Assembly (NCBI GenBank): GCA_964570585.1 | Contig: CAZMYR010000060.1 | Coordinates: 1-6,931 of the forward strand | Direction of reading: 5' to 3' | DNA from: G020354945 sp964570585 | GTDB lineage: Bacteria > Omnitrophota > Gorgyraeia > JABMRG01 > JAFGKX01 | Length of the DNA stretch: 6,931 bases | In this document: positions 1-5,083 of the stretch, one piece after another | How positions within the stretch are numbered: the first letter of the stretch is position 1 | How the letters are laid out: each line of letters starts with the position of its first letter | Notes under the pieces: model-generated | What the model was told of the DNA's origin: nothing | What the model saw: the letters and a program-made list of their open reading frames with translations, nothing else | The model's database searches: none | Program-made: the position numbers and the translations under genes

Positions 1-48
1 TCTTAACATTTCAAAATAGTAATAACTCTTAACATTTTAAAATAGTAA
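1..48. repeat. Tandem pair of 22-base direct repeats upstream of the TPR gene
   Basis: Bases 1-22 and 27-48 match at 21 of 22 positions (core TCTTAACATTTYAAAATAGT), giving a 26-base period. The second copy contains the perfect palindrome ATTTTAAAAT (34-43), which is one base off in the first. A weaker TAACAT...AAAAAG echo follows at 46-58. The pair lies upstream of the -35 box of the next gene, where an activator or repressor could bind, but no family can be named. The first copy starts at the window edge, so the array may extend further left. Confidence 0.6.
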
Positions 49-68
49 CATCAAAAAGTTCTTTCTAA

Positions 69-97
69 TTGATTTAGTCAATACTCTATGTTATACT
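69..97 (+). promoter_or_regulatory. Sigma70-like promoter for the TPR-exbB-exbD-tonB operon
   Basis: TTGATT (69-74) and TATACT (92-97) are separated by exactly 17 bases and match the -35 and -10 consensus at 4/6 and 5/6 positions. The inverted repeat ATTGA-TTTAG-TCAAT (68-82) overlaps the -35 box and could be an operator. Transcription would start near 103-105, only a few bases before the ATG at 108, so the transcript would be leaderless or nearly so. This is consistent with the lack of any Shine-Dalgarno sequence before that ATG. Confidence 0.5.
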
Positions 98-107
98 TAT
101 AACCGCC

Positions 108-2639
108 ATGAAATCAAATTCCCCACTCATTACGACTTTCACTATATTATTATGCCTTGCCGGCACATTTTTATATGCGCAAACTGAAGTTGCCGATGAA
201 CAAACCAGGCAGTTTATTTTGGGCAAAAGGGCTTTTAATGATCAACTTTATGATGTGACAATAACCCAGCTCGAAGATTACTTAGAGAAAACTCCTTCCG
301 GCCGTTATATTACAGAAGCCCATATATTATTAGGCCAATCTTATTTTCACAAGAAAAATTTTACCAAAGCATTATATGAATTTAAAACAATCCTGGAGCT
401 ACCAAATCCTGGCGAGTTTAACCATTTAGCGTTATATTGGGCAGGTGAAGTCAATTATGAAGCGGAAGATTATAACCAGGCTCTAAAATTTTATCAAAAA
501 TTGATAGAGGAATATCCCGATTCAATATACCTGCCCAGCGCTTATTATTCGAAAGGTTGGTGTTTTTACAAGCAAAATTTATTCAAACCTGCTCTTTCGT
601 CATTTACGAAAGTGATAGAAGATTATCCGGATTCAAAAGTCGGAGGAGATTCTTTGTATAAAACAGCTGAGTGCCTTTTCGATTTGGCAAGATACGATGA
701 AGCTAAAAAACAAATAGAAAAATATCTTGATAGATATCCATTAAGCAGCAGGACGAAAGACGCCTTATTTTTAAAAGGGGAAATATTAAATCAGTTACAG
801 GACTATAAAAATGCCATAAGGGCTTATGAGGATGCACTTAAAATAACCGGGGAAAAGAAATGGGCCCCTTATGCAGTATTGAATATAGGCTGGGCCTATT
901 TTGAATTGTCCGAATATCAAAAGGCGATGGAGGCATTTAACGCTCTCCTCCCGAATGCAGAGACCCCAGTGAGAAGTTCTTCGGGATCCCGGCGCTTCGG
1001 GATTAATGATAAATCTAGCGGAAATGCCGCTGACTCGGCCTATTTTGGCCTGGGGCGGTCTTATTATATGATAGGCCAATACAATAAATCAATAGGCGCC
1101 TTAAGCCAGTTAATAGAAAGATTCAATAAAAGTGAATGGTTAGATGATGCCTATTTTTGGAAAGCAGAAAATTATTACGCCATTTCAGATTATGAAAAGG
1201 CCATATCGGTTTATCAAAATCTTTTGGATAAATTCCCCAATAGTGAGTCCCTCGGTCAGGCCCACTTTAATATAGCCTGGGCAATGCTCAGGCTCAATAG
1301 AAAAGAGGAGGCAATTTTAGAATTTGAGAAAGCAGGGAGCATCTTTCCTGACCAAGACCTTATAGTTAGCTCTATCTGCCGCATTGCCGATATATATTTA
1401 GATGATGCTGAATATAAAAAGGCCCAGGCTTATTATGATAAGGTATTAGCGGAATATCCTGATAGCTATTATGCAGATTATGCCCAGTATCAGTTAGGTG
1501 TGACTTTTAGTAAAACGCAATATTATACAGCAGCCACTATTGCGTTTAAAAATCTTATGCTCAATTATCCGGAAAGCAGGCTTATAGATAAAACTCTGTT
1601 TGAGTTAGGGATGGTCTATTTTAAGCAGGGCAATTTTAAATTAGCCTGTGAGCAATTTAACAGAATAAAAGAAAGCTATTACCGGAGCCCTTTAAGGGAT
1701 AAGGGCACATATTATTTAGGGGTATGCTTTTATAATTTAGGTCGGTATGATGAAGCAACGGATGTGTATAAAACCCTTATTTTAAAAAGCAAGGATGAGG
1801 AGATAGTTCAGACAGCCACATATGAACTAGGCCAAAGCCTGTATCGGAATAATCAAGAGAAGAGAGCACTAAAAATATTTTCTAACCTTTTAAGCAAATA
1901 TCCGGATAGCAGATTGGTGCCGGATGTAGTATTTTGGTTTGCTCAATATTACTACATGAAAAATAAATTCGGAAGGGCCCAAACCTGCCTTAGCAGAATC
2001 ATAAAAGATTTTCCAAAAAATGCTTTAGTGGATGATGCTATTTACTGGTCAGGTTTGATTTTTTATCAACAGGGAAATTCAGATAAAGCCATTGCCCGAT
2101 TTAAGAAGGTAATCGAGGAATACCCCGGTAGCGATTCTGTAGAAAGTTCAGCAAGTGCCCTCGGCGATATTCTGACAGAAAAGGGTGAATACCAACAGGC
2201 AATAAAGATTTTAGAAGATATCTTGCAGGAATCTGACGACGACGACTTCAAGAAAACAATTTATAAAAAGATTGCGGATATCTACCAGGAGTTGGGCCAT
2301 TATGATAAGGCATTGGGTTACTTTGGGAGGGCCTTAGGAAATACTAATAATGATTTCAATGCCCAGGTTCAATTTCAGATTGCAGAATGTTATGAGAGTC
2401 GCGGAGAATATAATAATTCCATAACCGAGTATCTTAAAGTCGGTTATCTATTTCCGCAGAGTAAATATTGGTCTACCAGGGCGCATTTAAGGTGCGCTCA
2501 GATATTTGAGACACAGGATAGGTGGCTTGACGCGAGAAAGATTTACGAAAAGCTTGCAAGCGAAGATATAGAAGAAGCTAAGTATGCTAGGGAAAGACTT
2601 AAGTGGATCGAGAAGCATAAGGAGGAGCTGGGACTGTAA
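108..2639 (+). CDS. Exported giant TPR protein (about 21 repeats)
   Basis: An 843-residue protein that begins with a signal peptide: Lys2, a hydrophobic stretch at residues 7-23 and a probable signal peptidase I site after Leu-Tyr-Ala24. There is no lipobox, so it is probably soluble in the periplasm. The rest is about 21 tandem TPR-like units of 36-37 residues, following the pattern A.Y.LG..YY..G.Y..A...F..LL..YP.S, of the kind seen in CpoB/YbgF and BamD. TPRs form a superhelical binding surface; no catalytic motif is visible. The ATG at 108 is chosen because it gives the complete signal peptide, although no ribosome-binding site precedes it. About 20 extra residues (about 286-305) interrupt the regular repeat spacing and coincide with a DNA palindrome. 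The gene lies 27 bases before exbB, implying co-transcription and a role with the ExbB/ExbD/TonB machine. Its binding partner is unknown. Confidence 0.9.
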   Translation: MKSNSPLITTFTILLCLAGTFLYAQTEVADEQTRQFILGKRAFNDQLYDVTITQLEDYLEKTPSGRYITEAHILLGQSYFHKKNFTKALYEFKTILELPNPGEFNHLALYWAGEVNYEAEDYNQALKFYQKLIEEYPDSIYLPSAYYSKGWCFYKQNLFKPALSSFTKVIEDYPDSKVGGDSLYKTAECLFDLARYDEAKKQIEKYLDRYPLSSRTKDALFLKGEILNQLQDYKNAIRAYEDALKITGEKKWAPYAVLNIGWAYFELSEYQKAMEAFNALLPNAETPVRSSSGSRRFGINDKSSGNAADSAYFGLGRSYYMIGQYNKSIGALSQLIERFNKSEWLDDAYFWKAENYYAISDYEKAISVYQNLLDKFPNSESLGQAHFNIAWAMLRLNRKEEAILEFEKAGSIFPDQDLIVSSICRIADIYLDDAEYKKAQAYYDKVLAEYPDSYYADYAQYQLGVTFSKTQYYTAATIAFKNLMLNYPESRLIDKTLFELGMVYFKQGNFKLACEQFNRIKESYYRSPLRDKGTYYLGVCFYNLGRYDEATDVYKTLILKSKDEEIVQTATYELGQSLYRNNQEKRALKIFSNLLSKYPDSRLVPDVVFWFAQYYYMKNKFGRAQTCLSRIIKDFPKNALVDDAIYWSGLIFYQQGNSDKAIARFKKVIEEYPGSDSVESSASALGDILTEKGEYQQAIKILEDILQESDDDDFKKTIYKKIADIYQELGHYDKALGYFGRALGNTNNDFNAQVQFQIAECYESRGEYNNSITEYLKVGYLFPQSKYWSTRAHLRCAQIFETQDRWLDARKIYEKLASEDIEEAKYARERLKWIEKHKEELGL
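964..1023 (+). repeat. In-frame palindromic insertion inside the TPR gene
   Basis: Between TPR units 7 and 8 the protein gains about 20 residues of low-complexity, Ser/Gly/Arg-rich sequence (about 286-305) that fit no repeat. The DNA holds nested palindromes: CGGGATCCCG (982-991) and ATCCCG-GCGCTT-CGGGAT (986-1003). A further pair, AGCGG/CCGCT (1017-1021 and 1027-1031), overlaps the right edge. CGGGATTAAT (998-1007) recurs exactly in the intergenic hairpin before the deacetylase gene (5050-5059). The outer borders are approximate, set by where the regular TPR pattern stops and resumes. Confidence 0.6.
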
Positions 2640-2650
2640 ACTAAATTAGC

Positions 2651-2658
2651 AAAGGAGG
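2651..2658 (+). promoter_or_regulatory. Strong ribosome-binding site for exbB
   Basis: AAAGGAGG is an excellent anti-16S match, eight bases before the ATG at 2667. It contrasts sharply with the preceding TPR gene, which has none, and fixes the exbB start. Confidence 0.85.
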
Positions 2659-2666
2659 AGGAAGAG

Positions 2667-3296
2667 ATGTTCGATATGATCATAAAAGGTGGGCCAATAA
2701 TGTATCCGATTATATTGTGTTCCATTATTGCCTTAGCAATTGTGATAGAAAGGGTATTTCACCTCTATAGAGCAAACATTGATACAAAAAAATTTATGGA
2801 TGAGATAGCTAATAAATTGAGGCGAAATAAAATAATGGAGTCTATAGAAATGTGTGAAAATACCCCGGGGCCTATCGCTCACATATTAAAAGCGGGTATT
2901 TTAAAACACGATAGGCCAAAAGAAGAAATAAAGGAAACCATTGAAGAAGCAGGCCTATATGAAGTTCCTCGGTTAGAGAAGAACCTGCCTGTTTTATCTA
3001 CAATAGCCCATATCACTCCGCTTCTGGGCCTGTTAGGTACAGTGTGTGGAATGGTTCGATGTTTTCAGGTTATTCAAGAGAAATCGGTTTCATTACATCC
3101 TGTTTCTCCGGGAGATTTAGCAGGAGGGATATGGCAAGCGCTTGTAACTACTGTAGTAGGTTTATCCATCGCTATACCTACCTATGTAGCATACAATTAT
3201 CTGATTAATAAAGTGGATGGGTTTGTCCTTGATATGGAAAGAAGCGCTACAGATTTAGTAAACATACTTACCCAGAGAGGATCTGATTTAAGATGA
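2667..3296 (+). CDS. exbB: ExbB/TolQ/MotA-family proton channel subunit
   Basis: A 209-residue inner-membrane protein with the three-helix layout of ExbB/TolQ: helix 1 at about 12-33, a cytoplasmic loop of about 70 residues, helix 2 at about 108-130 and helix 3 at about 153-177. Family signatures are TPLLGLLGTVCGM (117-129) in helix 2 and GIWQALVTTVVGLSIAIP (154-171) in helix 3. In the family, an ExbB pentamer surrounds an ExbD dimer and uses proton flow to drive TonB or TolA. The conserved Thr125 and the Thr161/Thr162 pair of the channel lining are present. The helix 3 position that is Glu in E. coli ExbB and TolQ (GIAEAL) is Gln157 here. The stop overlaps the exbD start as ATGA, so the two are translationally coupled. 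ExbB cannot be separated from TolQ by sequence alone; the TonB-like neighbour favours the ExbB name. Confidence 0.93.
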   Translation: MFDMIIKGGPIMYPIILCSIIALAIVIERVFHLYRANIDTKKFMDEIANKLRRNKIMESIEMCENTPGPIAHILKAGILKHDRPKEEIKETIEEAGLYEVPRLEKNLPVLSTIAHITPLLGLLGTVCGMVRCFQVIQEKSVSLHPVSPGDLAGGIWQALVTTVVGLSIAIPTYVAYNYLINKVDGFVLDMERSATDLVNILTQRGSDLR

Positions 3297-3700
3297 AGCT
3301 TAAGCGGCGGATAAAGATGGAAAGGGCATTATCCAGCATAGATTTTGCCCCTTTGATAGATGTGGTATTTTTACTTTTAATATTTTTTATGCTCACCTCA
3401 AGTTTTATATTCCAGCCCGGGATAAAAGTAAATTTACCAAGAGCCATTACTTCTGAGGCATTGAGCGAAAAAAACATTATTATAACAATAACTGCGGAAA
3501 ACCTAATTTATATGGATGGCAAACTGGTTACTATAAATGAATTGAGTTCACGACTTAAAAATATTGCCAGTTTTAAAAAGTCAATTTTAATAAAGGCTGA
3601 TGAGAAGGCCTCACTTGGCAGGGTTGTCAAAATTTGGGATATATGCAGGCAAGAAGGTATATCTAAGGTGAATATAGCGACGAGTCAAACCAGCGATTAG
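3293..3700 (+). CDS. exbD: ExbD/TolR-family proton channel subunit
   Basis: A 135-residue protein with the ExbD/TolR plan: a short basic cytoplasmic N-terminus (KLKRRIK), one membrane helix (about 20-40) carrying the motif PLIDVVFLLLIFFMLTSSF, and a periplasmic domain of about 90 residues (INLP-like strand near 44-49, ILIKADEKA near 97-105). Asp23 in the helix matches the single protonatable Asp (Asp25 in E. coli ExbD) essential for proton-driven work in this family. The ATG lies inside the exbB stop (ATGA), with AGAGAGGAT upstream as a somewhat distant ribosome-binding site. A later in-frame Met9 is possible but would remove the basic N-terminus expected before the helix. A 77-base palindrome begins eight bases after the stop. 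Confidence 0.93.
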   Translation: MKLKRRIKMERALSSIDFAPLIDVVFLLLIFFMLTSSFIFQPGIKVNLPRAITSEALSEKNIIITITAENLIYMDGKLVTINELSSRLKNIASFKKSILIKADEKASLGRVVKIWDICRQEGISKVNIATSQTSD

Positions 3701-3707
3701 GATTGAA

Positions 3708-3784
3708 AGGGACGTTTCTGAAACCAAAGGGGAAAATGTCCCCTTTGTGGGGACACTTTCCTCTTTGGTTTCAGAAACGTCCCT
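3708..3784. repeat. Near-perfect 77-base palindrome, copy 1
   Basis: The outer arms are 22 bases of perfect complementarity (3708-3729 with 3763-3784; arm core GACGTTTCTGAAACCAAAG). Inside are a G.T pair, five more pairs, one A-C mismatch (3736/3756) and TGTCCCC/GGGGACA (3737-3743 with 3749-3755) around the loop TTTGT. In total 34 of 36 positions are Watson-Crick pairs. It fills most of the gap between exbD and the tonB-like gene. No T-run follows, so it is not a standard intrinsic terminator. It has the look of a REP-like or MITE-like palindromic unit, and its relative lies at 6000-6082. Confidence 0.95.
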
Positions 3785-3791
3785 ATACCTA

Positions 3792-4493
3792 ATGTTTAAA
3801 ATGACATTTCCAAAAGCTTTACTCATATCTTTTTTATGGCATATGTTTTGTCTTTTTACGGTTGTTATAGTTGTAACCCCGGTTACTGCAGGAAAGGGGA
3901 AATTTTCAAAAATCAATTTCATCGGCGCCATCTTAGATAAGGACACATTTGGTTATTATAAACAAAAGAGGGGTTTTAGTCGCCGTGATGAGAAGTATAT
4001 CGTTAGAAAACTATCAGAAGAAAATAATGCGGCTATCCCTTTTGGTGAAAGAAGGTCAAGATTGGCAGGGCTAGAGTCTAATATAGACAGACCATATACC
4101 AATTCAATAACAGAGATAATAAAAGAGAGAAAAGTTTTACCTCTAGATATCCCTTTACCGATAGAAAAGATGAGTCTGGCATATAGCCCGGAGGTAAAAA
4201 GCGAAGCAGCAGGCCGGCAGATTCTTTTTAAACCGACCCCTCCTACGATAAGTAGAACTTTTCAGGTTGGCAAAACTCCTTTAAAGGGTGAGAGTTTTGA
4301 AATTAAATTAAGATTTTTAGTTTCGCCACAGGGCAAGGTAATCTTTATAGAAAAGATGAAGTCCTGCGGCTATCCCGATATCGACCTTATAGCTGTAAGA
4401 TATATAAAAAAATGGCAATTTGCCCCACTTAGCCCGGAAAAACTGAAAAAGAATCAAGAAGGCATTATGCTTCTTGAACTTGAGGCGCAGTAA
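3792..4493 (+). CDS. tonB: TonB-family energy transducer
   Basis: A 233-residue protein from ATG 3792. It has an N-terminal membrane anchor (about 9-28) followed by a periplasmic region and a C-terminal TonB domain (about 165-233). The domain shows the family pattern: a FEIKLRFLVSPQGKV strand, a CGYPDID turn, and an AVRYIKKWQFAPL helix-strand. The anchor contains S13-x3-H17, matching the Ser16/His20 pair of E. coli TonB that couples to ExbB-ExbD. The middle lacks the long Pro-rich spacer of classical TonB. The frame stays open upstream to GTG 3747 inside the palindrome, but that start would encode repeat-derived residues; ATG 3792 or ATG 3801 is more likely. None has a recognisable Shine-Dalgarno sequence, an oddity probably caused by the palindrome ending eight bases earlier. 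Whether it acts in nutrient uptake (TonB) or envelope upkeep (TolA-like) cannot be told. Confidence 0.85.
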   Translation: MFKMTFPKALLISFLWHMFCLFTVVIVVTPVTAGKGKFSKINFIGAILDKDTFGYYKQKRGFSRRDEKYIVRKLSEENNAAIPFGERRSRLAGLESNIDRPYTNSITEIIKERKVLPLDIPLPIEKMSLAYSPEVKSEAAGRQILFKPTPPTISRTFQVGKTPLKGESFEIKLRFLVSPQGKVIFIEKMKSCGYPDIDLIAVRYIKKWQFAPLSPEKLKKNQEGIMLLELEAQ

Positions 4494-4495
4494 CA

Positions 4496-4720
4496 ATGAT
4501 AAGGCTGGAATTAGCTACAGCGGTTGCAATATACACATTTGTAACGGTAATAGGTGTATTATTACTCTGGATAACCCTTAGTCGAGAAAAGAAGATAACC
4601 CAATATACATCTGAAAAAAAACACATATGGCAGTGCGCAATATGCACTCACACGTATGTGGATAGCCGGCATGAAGTAATATCAAAATGCCCGCAGTGCG
4701 GGAGTTATAATAAAAGATGA
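4496..4720 (+). CDS. Small membrane-anchored zinc-ribbon protein, function unknown
   Basis: A 74-residue protein with one hydrophobic helix (about 6-28), a charged linker, and a C-terminal ribbon with C47-x2-C50 and C65-x2-C68 spaced as a four-cysteine zinc site (WQCAIC...KCPQCGS). The second knuckle resembles rubredoxin-like or HypA-like zinc ribbons, but the protein is too short to be HypA. The start lies two bases after the tonB-like stop, with GAGG at 4482-4485 as ribosome-binding site, so it is almost certainly translated with that operon. The topology is not certain: the N-terminus carries few charges, while Arg/Lys residues follow the helix (REKK), suggesting the ribbon faces the cytoplasm. 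A regulatory or assembly role for the ExbB/ExbD/TonB complex is a guess from position only. Confidence 0.8.
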   Translation: MIRLELATAVAIYTFVTVIGVLLLWITLSREKKITQYTSEKKHIWQCAICTHTYVDSRHEVISKCPQCGSYNKR

Positions 4721-4730
4721 GAGGTGAGAG

Positions 4731-4784
4731 GTCCCTCGAATATGTTGAATGCTCCTATTCGTCGCATTCTAGTATTCTCGGGAC
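4731..4784. repeat. Two-tier imperfect hairpin between the zinc-ribbon and winged-helix genes
   Basis: The outer arms GTCCC (4731-4735) and GGGAC (4780-4784) continue, after three mismatched positions, into AATA/TATT. The inner arms are GAATGC (4747-4752) and GCATTC (4764-4769). TCCCTCGA (4732-4739) recurs exactly at 5035-5042, linking it to the hairpin that follows the winged-helix gene. No T-run follows, so terminator function is not supported. Confidence 0.6.
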
Positions 4785-4806
4785 AATTTTAACTTCGTTA
4801 AAATTG
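4784..4806 (+). promoter_or_regulatory. Perfect 10-bp AT-rich hairpin abutting the winged-helix gene RBS
   Basis: CAATTTTAAC (4784-4793) pairs perfectly with GTTAAAATTG (4797-4806) across a three-base loop, TTC. The final G of the stem is the first base of the Shine-Dalgarno sequence GGAGGTGAT (4806-4814). The start codon is at 4818. In RNA this would place a stable but AU-rich stem directly against the ribosome-binding site, which suggests control of translation by folding or temperature. It is not a terminator because no U-tract follows. Confidence 0.55.
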
Positions 4807-4817
4807 GAGGTGATGCA

Positions 4818-5027
4818 ATGATAACCGAAATAGGCATAGTGGCTGGTGAGATATGGCATTATCTCGATGAACATGGTCCAAGCCAACTTTCCGATATGGC
4901 ATCCAAGATAAACAAGCCAAAAAATATAATCCTGATGAGTCTAGGCTGGCTTGCCAGAGAGGGCCATGTTATCTTAGAAGGCAAAGAAGACTATAAAGTA
5001 ACCCTGAGGAAAAAGAGCGAGACTTAA
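4818..5027 (+). CDS. Small winged helix-turn-helix protein (DUF2582-like)
   Basis: A 69-residue protein covering one winged-helix domain. It matches the DUF2582-type pattern: G..AG.IWHYLDEHGP (about 6-21), a second helix SQLSDMASKI, a recognition helix ending in MSLGWLAREGHVILEG (about 40-55), then a short basic tail. Proteins of this family are annotated as DNA-binding by fold; their targets are mostly unknown. The start is fixed by an excellent ribosome-binding site (GGAGGTGAT, 4806-4814) with normal spacing. It lies 56 bases before the deacetylase gene and could regulate it or the nearby repeats, though nothing in the sequence proves this. It lacks any ligand-binding or dimerisation domain beyond the wing. 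Confidence 0.82.
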   Translation: MITEIGIVAGEIWHYLDEHGPSQLSDMASKINKPKNIILMSLGWLAREGHVILEGKEDYKVTLRKKSET

Positions 5028-5032
5028 TAATC

Positions 5033-5056
5033 AATCCCTCGACTCCGCTCGGGATT
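5033..5056. repeat. Short hairpin box AATCCC...GGGATT
   Basis: AATCCC (5033-5038) pairs with GGGATT (5051-5056) across a 12-base loop, TCGACTCCGCTC. Its flanks TTAATAATC and AATAATGAG are also roughly complementary. The right part (CGGGATTAAT) is shared with the insert in the TPR gene, and TCCCTCGA is shared with 4732-4739. It fills the gap between the winged-helix and deacetylase genes. Confidence 0.6.
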
Positions 5057-5083
5057 AATAATGAGTGTAGCAGGACCATTAAT

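Noticed and set aside
1..60. CRISPR array
   Set aside because: Only two copies separated by four bases, with no spacer-sized gap and no cas gene.
795..1079. Minus-strand reading frame inside the TPR gene
   Set aside because: Antisense shadow of strongly patterned TPR coding sequence, without ribosome-binding site or recognisable domain.
3708..3784. Intrinsic terminator after exbD
   Set aside because: The stem is long enough but neither strand has a T-run directly after it, and the operon appears to continue.
3747..3791. Upstream GTG start for the tonB-like gene
   Set aside because: It lies inside the palindrome loop and encodes repeat-derived residues before the membrane anchor; no ribosome-binding site supports it. 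Kept only as an alternative.
3611..3946. Minus-strand reading frame over the exbD end, palindrome and tonB start, resembling one at 5765-6097 (shared VP.KGTF..L.SET)
   Set aside because: The peptide similarity comes only from the two related palindromes read on the minus strand; the rest overlaps well-supported + strand genes and has no domain.
4742..4792. 16-residue open frame (ATG 4742 to TAA 4790) as a leader peptide
   Set aside because: It is made of the hairpin repeat, shows no regulatory codon run, and has only a weak AGAGG upstream.
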